From positions 124,001-188,000 of the forward strand of contig NZ_JAGIPH010000002.1 of the NCBI RefSeq assembly GCF_017877135.1: DNA of 64,000 bases, written 5' to 3'. The notes under the pieces were generated by a model. It worked only from the letters and a program-made list of their open reading frames with translations, made no database searches and was not told the origin of the DNA. Of this stretch, positions 27,306-35,613 are shown one piece after another. This DNA is from Neorhizobium galegae. GTDB lineage: Bacteria; Pseudomonadota; Alphaproteobacteria; Rhizobiales; Rhizobiaceae. The position numbers and the translations under genes are program-made. How positions within the stretch are numbered: position 1 is the first letter of the stretch; each line of letters begins with the position of its first letter.

Positions 27306-27707
27306 GTGGCAAAAAAGGACAAGCGCAGGGGAGAGAACCGGGGGCGGGATGAGGACGTGCCGGCAAAGGCCGAGGACAGAGGCGGCGTCAAAAGCTTTCT
27401 CTATGTCGGCGGGCGCGATTGCCAGGTGGCGCATCTGCGCCAGATCGCCAGCAATTTCGGCGCCGAGCTGATCCATCACGATGGCGGCCTGCGCGAAGCC
27501 GTCTCACGCATCGATACGCTTCTGCCTTCCGTCGACTGCGTGTTCTGCCCTATCGACTGTATCAGCCATGATGCCTGTCTGCGGGTAAAGACCGGCTGCA
27601 AGAAGTTTTCCAAAGCCTTTATCCCGCTGCGCAACGGCTCGAAATCCTCGCTCGAGCGGGCGCTTCAGACCATGCATGAGCGCAGTGAACAGAGAGAGAC
27701 GCGATGA
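27306..27707 (+). CDS. DUF2325 protein
   Basis: 133 residues from a GTG start (GAGGAAGACGAGCC upstream). A basic, charged N-terminal 25 residues are followed by the DUF2325 domain: FLYVGGRDCQVAHLRQIASNFGAELIHHDGG and CVFCPIDCISHDACLRVKTGCKKF, with several conserved cysteines. It may bind a metal or nucleotide; no function is known. Its stop overlaps the start of the next gene. Confidence 0.8.
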   Translation: MAKKDKRRGENRGRDEDVPAKAEDRGGVKSFLYVGGRDCQVAHLRQIASNFGAELIHHDGGLREAVSRIDTLLPSVDCVFCPIDCISHDACLRVKTGCKKFSKAFIPLRNGSKSSLERALQTMHERSEQRETR

Positions 27708-27940
27708 GTGACGACGGCCGCAACCCGAGCCTTTTGATCGGTCTGCACAAGCTTGCCCAACAGAACGGCGATGGCCTGGTGCCGGAGCTTTATGATCTCT
27801 TGACCCGTCGCCCGGACGAGCTGGAGGAGAATGAGTGCATCCTGCGGTTTCCCATTGGCCGAACCCGTCTGCCGGGCTCTGCCCGCTCGGGAACCGAGGC
27901 GCCGGAACCGGCCCGAATCATTCCGCTCAGGCGGGCATGA
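27704..27940 (+). CDS. Small hypothetical protein paired with DUF2325
   Basis: 78 residues, start overlapping the DUF2325 stop by 4 bp (ATGA). The sequence (LLIGLHKLAQQNGDGLVPELYDLLTRRPDELEENECILRF) is not recognised. The tail is proline- and arginine-rich. Coupling to DUF2325 is the only clue. Confidence 0.65.
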   Translation: MSDDGRNPSLLIGLHKLAQQNGDGLVPELYDLLTRRPDELEENECILRFPIGRTRLPGSARSGTEAPEPARIIPLRRA

Positions 27941-28072
27941 GCGCCGCGCAAGGGTCTGCCTGCCACAGGGGGCGTCATTTCTGCCCGAATATGGTTAACA
28001 TTTTAGACAGGTGAAAAGTAGCAATTGTGAAAAATCCCGCTGAGCGTAATTTCACACTCAGGAGGGCGTCTC

Positions 28073-28429
28073 ATGTTGCGCAAAACCATTCTTCTTGCAT
28101 CCCTGGCTTTCTCGACGTCGGCAGCGGCAGATCAGCCTGCCCAGGACCCGATGAAAGTGTTTGAAAACTATGCGGTTTTTGTCGTTGCAAACGCCAATTG
28201 CCTTGGCCTGAATTTCAACGTCGACAATCTGCAGGTCGAACTGTTCAATCTGGGTGGTGCCATGAAGTGGTCGGCCACGCGCAGCCGCCAACAGGCAGAG
28301 GCGCGCGTCGCCGCCAGCACGATCGCCTATGGGCAGAACCCGCAGGCATTCTGCTCCATGGCCCGGTCGCTGGTCAGCCACCACGGGGCTTGGCAATTGC
28401 AGAGTGCCGGACTTCTCTATCGCTCATAA
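28073..28429 (+). CDS. Secreted hypothetical protein
   Basis: 118 residues with a short signal peptide (MLRKTILLASLAFSTSAAADQ). The mature part has two cysteines (ANCLGL and AFCSMAR) that could pair in the periplasm. CAGGAGGGCG gives a good ribosome site. Family not recognised. It precedes the photolyase gene on the same strand by about 100 bp. Confidence 0.7.
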   Translation: MLRKTILLASLAFSTSAAADQPAQDPMKVFENYAVFVVANANCLGLNFNVDNLQVELFNLGGAMKWSATRSRQQAEARVAASTIAYGQNPQAFCSMARSLVSHHGAWQLQSAGLLYRS

Positions 28430-28531
28430 GCGAACTCCGACGGTCGGCTCGCCCTGCCGCCTGCGATCTGATCCGGTCTTGCGCGCGTAAGGGCAGGAAC
28501 GATCCTTAATCGCCAGGATGCCCGGCCGCTG

Positions 28532-30070
28532 ATGCGCAATCTTATCTTCATTCTCGGTGACCAGCTGTCACCCGACCTCTCAAGCCTTCGCGATGCCGAC
28601 CCGGCCTGCGACGGGATCCTGATGTGCGAGGTGATGGCAGAGGCGACCTATGTGCGCCATCACAAGCGCAAGATCGCCTTCATCCTGTCGGCCATGCGCC
28701 ATTTTGCCGAAGAACTGGAGACGGCTGGCTTTGCGGTGCGCTACATTCGTCTGGACGATCCGGACAATGCCGGCTCGTTTCGCGGTGAATTGCTGCGTGC
28801 CGTCGAGGCGCTTGCACCGCAACGGGTGGTCGTCACCGAGCCTGGCGAATGGCGCGTGCTCGATGATATGCGCGGCTGGAGCGATGCTGCCCGCTGTCCG
28901 GTGGAAATCCGCCCCGACCGCCGCTTCCTAGCCACGCACGAGGAGTTCGCCGCCTGGGCGGGTACGCGCCGCGAGCTGACCATGGAATTCTTCTATCGCG
29001 AGATGCGCCGCAAGACGGGCCTCCTGATGGACGGGGATGCTCCGGCCGGCGGGCGCTGGAATTTCGATGCGGAGAACCGCAAGCCCGCACAGCAGGATTT
29101 GTTGCGCCCGCGTCGCCGGCAGTTTTCCCCGGACGCGATCACCCGCGACGTGCTGTCTCTCGTGGAAGACCGCTTTGCCGATCACATCGGTCGGCTGGAG
29201 GGTTTTGGTTTTGCCGTCACCCGCGCCGATGCCGAAACGCTGCTTGACGATTTCATCGCCGATTTTCTGCCGGCCTTCGGCGAGACGCAGGACGCGATGC
29301 TGACGTCCGACCCGAACCTCAACCACGCGCTTTTGTCGTTCTACATCAATATCGGCTTTCTCGATCCGCTGGCTGTCTGCCGCGCCGCCGAGCGCGCCTA
29401 TCTGGAAGGGTATGCGCCGCTGAATGCCGTCGAGGGCTTCATTCGCCAGATCATCGGCTGGCGCGAATACATGCGCGGCATCTATTGGCTGAAAATGCCG
29501 GACTATGCCGAGAGCAATTTTTTCGAGGCAAAGCGCCCGCTGCCGGATTTCTTCTGGACAGCCGAGACGGATATGGCCTGCCTTCGAACGGTGATCCGCG
29601 ACACGATCGACACCGCATACGCCCATCACATCCAGCGCCTGATGATCACCGGCAATTTTGCGCTTCTTGCGGGCCTTGCGCCGCATGCCGTGCATGAATG
29701 GTATCTGGAAGTCTATGCCGATGCCTATGAATGGGTGGAAATGCCCAATGTGATCGGCATGAGCCAGTTTGCCGACGGCGGGCTTCTGGGCTCCAAGCCC
29801 TATGCGGCAAGCGGTAACTACATTTCCAAGATGTCGGATTACTGCACGGGCTGCCGCTACGACGTGAAGAAGAAGACGGGCGAGGGGGCCTGTCCGTTCA
29901 ACGCGCTCTATTGGGATTTTCTCGATCGCAACCGGGAGCGTCTGTCGCGCAACCGGCGCCTTGCCCAGCCCTATGCCACCTGGTCGCGCATGAGCGATGC
30001 GCAGCGGCAGGATTTTCGCGCCTCCGCCCGGCGTTTTCTGCAAAAGCTCGATGCGGCGGAACGCGTGTAA
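28532..30070 (+). CDS. phrB: FeS-containing bacterial (6-4) photolyase / cryptochrome (PhrB type)
   Basis: 512 residues. N-terminal alpha/beta antenna domain (MRNLIFILGDQLSPDLSSL), and C-terminal helical FAD domain. Four cysteines C350, C438, C441 and C454 (CTGCRYDVKKKTGEGACPFN region) match in number and spacing the 4Fe-4S ligands of Agrobacterium PhrB. His365/366 in AYAHHIQRLM is the catalytic position for (6-4) lesions. The family also uses 6,7-dimethyl-8-ribityllumazine as antenna. It repairs UV-induced (6-4) photoproducts using blue light. It is followed by an SDR gene and faces a DUF2256/renalase operon. Confidence 0.95.
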   Translation: MRNLIFILGDQLSPDLSSLRDADPACDGILMCEVMAEATYVRHHKRKIAFILSAMRHFAEELETAGFAVRYIRLDDPDNAGSFRGELLRAVEALAPQRVVVTEPGEWRVLDDMRGWSDAARCPVEIRPDRRFLATHEEFAAWAGTRRELTMEFFYREMRRKTGLLMDGDAPAGGRWNFDAENRKPAQQDLLRPRRRQFSPDAITRDVLSLVEDRFADHIGRLEGFGFAVTRADAETLLDDFIADFLPAFGETQDAMLTSDPNLNHALLSFYINIGFLDPLAVCRAAERAYLEGYAPLNAVEGFIRQIIGWREYMRGIYWLKMPDYAESNFFEAKRPLPDFFWTAETDMACLRTVIRDTIDTAYAHHIQRLMITGNFALLAGLAPHAVHEWYLEVYADAYEWVEMPNVIGMSQFADGGLLGSKPYAASGNYISKMSDYCTGCRYDVKKKTGEGACPFNALYWDFLDRNRERLSRNRRLAQPYATWSRMSDAQRQDFRASARRFLQKLDAAERV

Positions 30071-30130
30071 GGCGAAGAACCGGTTGCCGTCTTTCTGCGT
30101 AGAGGATGGGAGATTGAACGGGTGGAGACG

Positions 30131-30838
30131 ATGATGACAGAAGGACTGATGACGTCCCTTCCACATGGCTACCGCGCGCTGGTGATCGGCGCGAGCGGCG
30201 GCATTGGCGAGGCGCTGTCGAGGACGATCGGCAATGACCCGCGCTGCGGCGAGCTTAAGCGCCTGTCCCGCAGCGTCGACGGGCTGGATCTGACGGATGA
30301 ACTGAGCGTGGCGCGCGCAGCGGCAGGGCTCACGGGCGAATTCCAGCTGATCCTCTGCGCAACCGGCGGTCTTACCATTGATGGCATCGGGCCGGAAAAA
30401 TCGCTCCGGCAGATTTCGGCCGAGGCGATGATGCGCCAGTTCCAGCTGAACGCCGTCGGGCCTGCGCTGGTGATAAAATCCTTTTCGCCGCTCCTTGCCA
30501 AGCGAGAACGGGCGCTGATGGCCTTTCTCTCGGCCCGCGTCGGCTCCATCGGCGACAATCAGCTGGGCGGCTGGATTTCCTATCGCGCCGCCAAGGCCGG
30601 GCTCAACCAGATCGTGCGCACCGCGTCGATCGAGCTTGCCCGCACCCATCCGATGGCGGTGCTGGTGCCGCTTCATCCGGGCACGGTTGCCACGCAGCTT
30701 TCGGAGAAATATTCCGGCGGCCACCAGCGCAGCGAGCCGAGTGCTGCCGCCAATGCCATGCTTGGCGTGCTCGACCGCCTGACGCCGGAGGAAAGCGGAC
30801 GCTTCTTCGCCTATGACGGCCAGCCGATCGACTGGTAG
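30131..30838 (+). CDS. Short-chain dehydrogenase/reductase (CsgA-like)
   Basis: About 235 residues; the ATGs at 30131 and 30134 both fit the GGAG site. The Rossmann motif is ALVIGASGGIGEALS near the N-terminus, ICATGG matches the NNAG position, and the catalytic pattern S...YRAAKAGLNQ (SARVGSIGDN to SYRAAKAG) is present. It resembles the CsgA/YciK-like group with short substrates unknown. It lies just after the photolyase gene and may be co-transcribed with it. Confidence 0.87.
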   Translation: MMTEGLMTSLPHGYRALVIGASGGIGEALSRTIGNDPRCGELKRLSRSVDGLDLTDELSVARAAAGLTGEFQLILCATGGLTIDGIGPEKSLRQISAEAMMRQFQLNAVGPALVIKSFSPLLAKRERALMAFLSARVGSIGDNQLGGWISYRAAKAGLNQIVRTASIELARTHPMAVLVPLHPGTVATQLSEKYSGGHQRSEPSAAANAMLGVLDRLTPEESGRFFAYDGQPIDW

Positions 30839-30852
30839 AGATCGATCGGCTG
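30821..30852. terminator. Perfect 11-bp inverted repeat between convergent operons
   Basis: CAGCCGATCGA - N10 - TCGATCGGCTG spans the SDR stop codon and reaches the last bases before the DUF3429 stop at 30854. There is no T-run, so it may be a bidirectional stop or RNA-end stabiliser. Confidence 0.5.
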
Positions 30853-30853
30853 A

Positions 30854-31276
30854 TCAGGCAAAGGTGAGAAGCGCCAGTCCATAGGCGGCAAGAACCAGAA
30901 GCGTGACCCGCAGCCGCAAGGCGAAATACCAGGATTTTTCGAGCGCCCGCGACAGCAGCGACCGGTCGGTGGCCAGAAGCCCGATGAAGCTTATCGCCTG
31001 AACCGCAAGCGCCAGGCGCCCGGCCGGCATCAGCAACGAGGCCCAGGCGGCGAGTGCAAACCCGTTGCTGATGGCAATCGCCGACAGAGGCGGTCTTTCC
31101 CTCGCCTGAACCAGCCCCCACAGCGTGCCCGCCATGAAGGAGGCGATCACCGCGCCATAGGAGAGGAAGGCATAAAGTCGGGTGGCCTCGTCCAGGACCG
31201 GGAGTTGTGCAAGGTAAAACGGCAGGGCACCGCAGACGGTGAGGAGAACAGTCAGCCGTTGAGAGTTTTGCATCAT
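30854..31276 (-). CDS. DUF3429 membrane protein
   Basis: 140 residues from the ATG at 31276, whose first bases overlap the stop of the flavoprotein gene (ATGA). Four hydrophobic helices: LTVLLTVCGALPFYLAQL, FLSYGAVIASFMAGTLWG, a third around IAISNGFALAAWASLL, and LLVLAAYGLALLTF at the end. The SYGAVIASFMAGTLWG stretch is characteristic of DUF3429. These inner-membrane proteins often accompany photolyase genes in proteobacteria; function unknown. Confidence 0.82.
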   Translation of the reverse strand: MMQNSQRLTVLLTVCGALPFYLAQLPVLDEATRLYAFLSYGAVIASFMAGTLWGLVQARERPPLSAIAISNGFALAAWASLLMPAGRLALAVQAISFIGLLATDRSLLSRALEKSWYFALRLRVTLLVLAAYGLALLTFA

Positions 31277-32322
31277 GCCTCCAGCTTTGGCGAGAGCGGC
31301 TTTGCCGTGAGCTTGCCCATGACATCCGTGAGGGTTTCCCCGAGCAGATGGCCGCTCAGAAACCCGGCCTCGACGCGATTGCCGATGCACCAGTCGCCGC
31401 AGGCGCCGATCCGGCGGTTGGTGTCGAGGATGAAGGGGCGGCCGAGCGGCCGTTCCACGTTGGCATAGCGCCAGCGGTGCAGGGTGATCCCGCTTGCCGC
31501 GTCGAAGGGGATGGTCGGAAACAGATTGCGGCAGGCGGCCAGCATCCGCTCGCGCACCTGATCCGGCTCGTCCTCCAGATGCGCATCCGACCAGGCGCTG
31601 CCGGCATGAACGACCAGCGAGACGGCCGCATCGCGCTGCGGCTTGCTGTTGTTGGCGGCCATCCAACTGATCACCGGCAAGGGGTCGCCCGCATCTCCTT
31701 CCACCGCCACCTGGCAGGCTTCGAAGGGAAGCTGGGTGTCGCCTGGCAACTGCAGCATCAACGTGAAGCAGCCGTTCATCCGCACTTCTGCAACCGCTGC
31801 CGCATCCGCCGCATCAAGCGGCAGAAGGCGGGCGGTCTGCGGCGCCGGGGCGCTGGACAGAACCCAGTCGAACGGGCCAGACCGCTCCTCCGGCGTCACC
31901 AGAAACCAGTGCCCCGGCTCGCCGGCAAGCGAAAGCACCTGCCGGTCGAGCCTGACCTCGATGGCCTGAGCCATCGCCTTGGCAAGAGCGGTCATCGTCG
32001 GCACGCCGACAAAGCGCGGGGCGCGATCGACGAGCCGCTCCAGCGTCCGGTCAGCGTTCAGCCGCATCAGGGGCGCGTTCCACGCCTCGACATGGCCCGC
32101 CTCGAGAAACGGTTCCAGTGCCGCGTGAAAACGGGCATCCCGCACGGTAAAATATTGTGCCCCGTGATCGAAGCCCGTTTCACCTTGGCGCCGCGTGGCA
32201 AGCCGTCCGCCGAGGCCCCGGCTCTTGTCGAAGAGGGTGACCCGCGCATGCGCCGAAAGCTGATGTGCCAGCGCAAGACCGGCAATACCCGCGCCGATGA
32301 TGGCAATCGAAGGCTGTCTCAT
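31273..32322 (-). CDS. FAD-dependent renalase-like oxidoreductase
   Basis: 349 residues from the ATG at 32322, where the dinucleotide-binding motif [18 protein letters not shown] starts; the open frame further upstream overlaps the DUF2256 gene in another frame and is rejected. [26 protein letters not shown] and the C-terminal [16 protein letters not shown] match the renalase/NAD(P)-FAD oxidoreductase group that is often linked to photolyase genes. The substrate is unknown. Start and stop are both overlapped (ATGA) by its neighbours. Confidence 0.88.
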   Translation of the reverse strand: MRQPSIAIIGAGIAGLALAHQLSAHARVTLFDKSRGLGGRLATRRQGETGFDHGAQYFTVRDARFHAALEPFLEAGHVEAWNAPLMRLNADRTLERLVDRAPRFVGVPTMTALAKAMAQAIEVRLDRQVLSLAGEPGHWFLVTPEERSGPFDWVLSSAPAPQTARLLPLDAADAAAVAEVRMNGCFTLMLQLPGDTQLPFEACQVAVEGDAGDPLPVISWMAANNSKPQRDAAVSLVVHAGSAWSDAHLEDEPDQVRERMLAACRNLFPTIPFDAASGITLHRWRYANVERPLGRPFILDTNRRIGACGDWCIGNRVEAGFLSGHLLGETLTDVMGKLTAKPLSPKLEA

Positions 32323-32474
32323 CGTGCCCTGTCTCCCTTGGTCCGGCGACACCGCTCGGAGCAATACACCACCGCCGGCCAATCCCGCACCCACTTGCGC
32401 CGCCAGGAAAACGGCCGCGCGCAGGCCGGGCAGATCTTGCTCGGCAGCTCGCTTTTCTTCACCGTTTTCGCCAT
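32319..32474 (-). CDS. DUF2256 zinc-ribbon-like small protein
   Basis: 51 residues: [20 protein letters not shown], then [20 protein letters not shown] and [11 protein letters not shown]. Two CxxC-type pairs (CPAC and CSERC) suggest a zinc site, and [19 protein letters not shown] is the hallmark of DUF2256. The family is typically found next to photolyase/cryptochrome genes. The gene overlaps the flavoprotein start by 4 bp in a different frame. It is the first gene of the leftward trio DUF2256, renalase-like, DUF3429. Confidence 0.9.
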   Translation of the reverse strand: MAKTVKKSELPSKICPACARPFSWRRKWVRDWPAVVYCSERCRRTKGDRAR

Positions 32475-32700
32475 GGAGGCACCCCATCACTTTTGGGTGT
32501 TTTACGCGCGGCGATGTCATGCGGATCAGCGCGGTGCAGCCCTGACGTTTAATCTCGCCTCACAACTGCAAAGATGCGTGTCAGTCTGGATGGTCGGCTG
32601 TTTCGGCGTCGTCAGGTCGAGCTGCAGCTCATCGTTCTTTCGCCCATCACCAACAGCCGGAGGGATTGCAGGAGCCCGGGACGTAAAATTCGCTTGATTT

Positions 32701-32716
32701 GAAAACGATCGTTTTC
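32701..32716. promoter_or_regulatory. Perfect palindrome, probable TetR operator
   Basis: GAAAACGATCGTTTTC is a perfect 16-bp dyad ending 3 bp before the ATG at 32720 and overlapping the probable leader of the TetR gene. This is where an autorepressor would bind. Confidence 0.7.
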
Positions 32717-32719
32717 TAT

Positions 32720-33349
32720 ATGTCGCGCATGTCCAAGACTTCACCATCCTCCCCCGTCACCCGCAGCCCGGGTCGCCCGCGCGAGTTCGATATCGACGAG
32801 GCGCTCGACAAGGCGATCAGGGTGTTCTGCGAGCGCGGCTATCACGCCACCTCGATCGGCGACCTGACGGAGGCGATGGAACTGACCCAGGGCAGCATCT
32901 ACAAGGCCTTCAAGGACAAACGTGCCGTTTTTCTTGCGGCTTTCGACCGCAACAAGCTGGTTCGCACCGAGAAGCTTGCCCGCGCCATCGCGCCTGGCAG
33001 GACGGGGCTGGAGCGCGTTCGCAATGCACTCGCCTTCTATGTGGAATCGTCCCAGGGTGCGGAGGGCCTGCAAGGTTGCCTCGTGGTGGGCAGTGCAGCG
33101 GAACTTGCGATCTTCGACAGCGAGGTCGCCCAGCGGATCGAGGCGTCCTTCGATCGGAATGAGAAGCTGATGGAAGAACTGATCGAAGAGGGCCGAGCGG
33201 ACGGCTCCATTCCCACGAGAATCGACAGCAAGGCCACGGCCCGGCTGATGCTCTGCCTGCTTCAGGGCATGCGGGTCGTCGGCAAGACAGGGCGCACGCG
33301 CGCCGAGATGGCAGCCGTGATGGAGGTTGCCATGCGCACGCTCAGCTAA
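32720..33349 (+). CDS. TetR/AcrR-family transcription repressor
   Basis: About 209 residues from the ATG at 32720 (or 206 from the ATG at 32729; a TTG at 32699 would include the operator and is rejected). The DNA-binding region reads GRPREFDIDEALDKAIRVF, then TSIGDLTEAMELTQGSIYKAF. The C-terminal ligand domain resembles the NemR/RutR-like TetR_C branch (LQGCLVVGSAAELA). Most likely represses itself and the MFS gene that follows by 47 bp. A weaker copy of its palindrome, GAAAACATTCATTTCC, is at 33366. Confidence 0.88.
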   Translation: MSRMSKTSPSSPVTRSPGRPREFDIDEALDKAIRVFCERGYHATSIGDLTEAMELTQGSIYKAFKDKRAVFLAAFDRNKLVRTEKLARAIAPGRTGLERVRNALAFYVESSQGAEGLQGCLVVGSAAELAIFDSEVAQRIEASFDRNEKLMEELIEEGRADGSIPTRIDSKATARLMLCLLQGMRVVGKTGRTRAEMAAVMEVAMRTLS

Positions 33350-33365
33350 TTTTTTTACCCAAATA

Positions 33366-33381
33366 GAAAACATTCATTTCC
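33366..33381. promoter_or_regulatory. Possible second TetR site before the MFS gene
   Basis: GAAAACATTCATTTCC shares the left half and part of the right half of the 32701 palindrome and lies 15 bp before the MFS start. The symmetry is imperfect. Confidence 0.35.
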
Positions 33382-33396
33382 TAATTTGAGGCCCCT

Positions 33397-34587
33397 ATGA
33401 CCTACGCCACCGAACATCGACCGGACACTGGCAGAGTTTCCGCCGGAATGACCTTTCTGCTCGCCGCCGCCTGCGGCCTTGTCGCCGCCAACATCTATTA
33501 TGCTCAACCTCTGGCGGGACCGATCAGCGCCGCCCTTGGGCTCTCGCCGCAGGCGGCGGGATTGATCGTCACCCTGACGCAGATCGGATATGGCGCCGGA
33601 CTGCTGTTCGTCGTGCCGCTCGGAGATCTCGTCGAGAACCGCAGGCTGGCGCTCGTGATGATCGGCCTCGCGACGCTCGGCCTTCTCGGAGCAGCGCTTT
33701 CGCCGAGTGCTGGCCCATTCCTCGCCGCATCCCTGCTGATTGGCCTTGGCTCCGTCGCCGTGCAGGTGCTTGTTCCCTATGCTGCGCATCTGGCGCCCGA
33801 AGCGATCAGAGGTCGTGTCGTCGGTAATGTCATGAGCGGCCTGATGCTCGGCATCATGCTGGCCCGCCCGGTTTCCAGCTTCATCGCCAAACTGTCCTCG
33901 TGGCATGCGGTGTTTCTGGCATCGGCTGCCGCGATGATCGCGCTCTCCCTGGTTCTCGCACGGGCGCTGCCCCAGCGCGCGCCGACCTCCAAATTGCGCT
34001 ACGGCCAGTTGCTGGCGTCGATGGCGCGGCTGGCAGCCACGACGCCGATTTTGCAACGGCGTGCGCTCTACCATGCCTGCCTGTTTGCCGCGTTCAGCCT
34101 GTTCTGGACGACGACGCCGTTGCTGCTGGCAGGACCGGCATTTGGCCTGTCGCAGGGCGGCATCGCACTGTTTGCGCTGGCGGGTGTCGCCGGCGCCGTC
34201 GCAGCGCCAATCGCCGGACGCGTTGCCGATCGTGGCTGGACACGGCTTGCAACATTCTTTGCAATGCTGGCCGTGGCGATCGCCTTCCTGATGACGCATC
34301 TCGCGCCCCTCGGCTCGCCCTGGTCCCTCGCACTGCTGGTCATCGCGGCCATCGTGCTCGATTTTGGCGTTTCCGCCAACATGACGCTCGGCCAGAGGGC
34401 GATCTTTGCCCTGGGGCCCGAGTTTCGAAGCCGCCTCAACGGGCTCTACATGGCGACGTTCTTCGTCGGCGGAGCCATTGGATCCGCTCTCGGCGGTTGG
34501 GCCTACGCGCAAGGCGGCTGGACGCTCACCTCCTGGATCGGCTTTTCGCTTCCGCTTGTTGCTCTTATGTATGCCTTGTCGGAATAA
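33397..34587 (+). CDS. MFS-family efflux transporter
   Basis: 396 residues, about 12 membrane helices. The early motif VAANIYYAQPLAGPISAALG and PLGDLVENRRLALVMIG (motif A: GDLxxNRR) identify the DHA1/YnfM-like drug:H+ group. The second-half motif A copy is GRVADRGWTR. Substrate unknown. Forms a regulator-pump pair with the TetR gene upstream on the same strand. Confidence 0.88.
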   Translation: MTYATEHRPDTGRVSAGMTFLLAAACGLVAANIYYAQPLAGPISAALGLSPQAAGLIVTLTQIGYGAGLLFVVPLGDLVENRRLALVMIGLATLGLLGAALSPSAGPFLAASLLIGLGSVAVQVLVPYAAHLAPEAIRGRVVGNVMSGLMLGIMLARPVSSFIAKLSSWHAVFLASAAAMIALSLVLARALPQRAPTSKLRYGQLLASMARLAATTPILQRRALYHACLFAAFSLFWTTTPLLLAGPAFGLSQGGIALFALAGVAGAVAAPIAGRVADRGWTRLATFFAMLAVAIAFLMTHLAPLGSPWSLALLVIAAIVLDFGVSANMTLGQRAIFALGPEFRSRLNGLYMATFFVGGAIGSALGGWAYAQGGWTLTSWIGFSLPLVALMYALSE

Positions 34588-34618
34588 GCCGGAGCGTCAA
34601 CCGTCTTGTTAGCCGGAC

Positions 34619-34644
34619 GCAATCGCGTGGACACGCGCGATTGC
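34619..34644. terminator. Hairpin after the MFS gene
   Basis: GCAATCGCG - N8 - CGCGATTGC, a 9-bp perfect stem 31 bp after the MFS stop. The usual T-run is missing, so termination strength is uncertain. Confidence 0.4.
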
Positions 34645-34700
34645 GCACCAAAGGGAATTCAGGTGTGATTTGAGTGGTATGATGAGAGGCGGAAAGGAAA

Positions 34701-34777
34701 TGGCGCACCCGACAGGATTCGAACCTGTGACCTTTGGAATCGGAATCCAACACTCTATCCAGCTGAGCTACGGGTGC
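34701..34777 (-). tRNA. tRNA-Arg (anticodon CCG)
   Basis: 77 nt including an encoded CCA (TGG at 34701-34703 on plus). Acceptor stem GCACCCG/CGGGTGC, D-arm GCTCAGCTGGATAGAG, anticodon stem TTGGA/TCCAA with loop TTCCGAT (anticodon CCG, reading CGG), and T-loop GGTTCGAATCC are all in order. No integrase or attachment-site duplicate is adjacent. Confidence 0.97.
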
Positions 34778-34917
34778 TTTTGAAACAGATGCGTGACGCA
34801 CTGTTGTTGCCGGTGGAGGGTTCATAACAAAGGTCAGGGGCGGCAGCAATCGGCAAAACACAGAAAATGTCGTGTGGGGCGGAAAGATTGCGGATTGTGG
34901 AGGGGCAGGGGCGGGGA

Positions 34918-34947
34918 GCCAGTAGCGAATAGCCAGTAGGCAGTAGG
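34918..34947. repeat. Short degenerate direct repeat
   Basis: AGCCAGTAGC, GAATAGCCAG and TAGGCAGTAGG repeat an AGCCAGTAG-like unit about every 13 bases in the gap beside the tRNA. The rest of the 34778-34979 gap holds only the tRNA promoter region and no gene. Confidence 0.5.
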
Positions 34948-34979
34948 TGATGGCAATCGGGTAGCGACGAGGCAGTTGG

Positions 34980-35450
34980 TCAGCGCAGCGCGGTGAGGCG
35001 CTGGGCGCGGTCGATCAGCATGTTGGCCAGCATCATGCGGGTATTGGCCCTGTCGCGAAACAGCGCGTCGACGCTGTCGGGGTGGTTGTGGCGGGCAAAT
35101 AGGCGGCGGCGTTCGGCAAGGGTTTCGTGGCTGTCGGTCGGCAGGATGCCAAGATCTTCCGCCACCTCCTGTTCCGATAGGCGTGCAAGCTCAGCCGGCA
35201 TGACAGGAGGAAGAGGTTCGGGGCGGTCCGCCGGCTGTTGTCGCATCTCCGCACCCAAGGCATCGAGGACGGAGCGATAGGGATCGTCAAAGCCTGCCGC
35301 ATCGGCATCCGGCGCGGCACCCGCGGCCATGACGAAGCCGCTGTTGAGGCCTGCCACGCGATAGGATGGCGAGGGGGCGGGCGTGTTGTCCTGTGCCTCC
35401 ACGTCAAGGCGGGTCAGGATGGTCTGGAAAACCGATCGTCCGAACAGCAT
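34980..35450 (-). CDS. Hypothetical protein with J-domain-like C-terminus
   Basis: 156 residues. The first 90 are low-complexity, rich in alanine and proline. The C-terminal 65 residues include ERRRLFARHNHPDSVDALFRDRAN, in which HPD follows a basic helix as in DnaJ domains, and a second helix ANTRMMLANMLIDRAQR. Only the helix-II/HPD/helix-III core is evident, so a complete J-domain is not certain. It could be a Hsp70 partner of limited type. No operon partner. Confidence 0.6.
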   Translation of the reverse strand: MLFGRSVFQTILTRLDVEAQDNTPAPSPSYRVAGLNSGFVMAAGAAPDADAAGFDDPYRSVLDALGAEMRQQPADRPEPLPPVMPAELARLSEQEVAEDLGILPTDSHETLAERRRLFARHNHPDSVDALFRDRANTRMMLANMLIDRAQRLTALR

Positions 35451-35613
35451 CTCCTGGTCCCTGATCCCGTCTTGTTCAGCCCAATCCGTGTGCGCCTATC
35501 CGATCATGCGGATATGGTGCGGGGCTTGTGGGGCACATGCGAGGCCGAGGGTGCCGGGCATGGGCGCGGTGAGGAGCGCGCGGCCGACCGTTATGCGGCC
35601 AGGCGTTCCCGGA

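Noticed and set aside
34701-34777. Possible genomic-island attachment at tRNA-Arg
   Set aside because: No integrase, direct repeat of the tRNA 3' end, or composition change is visible on either side.
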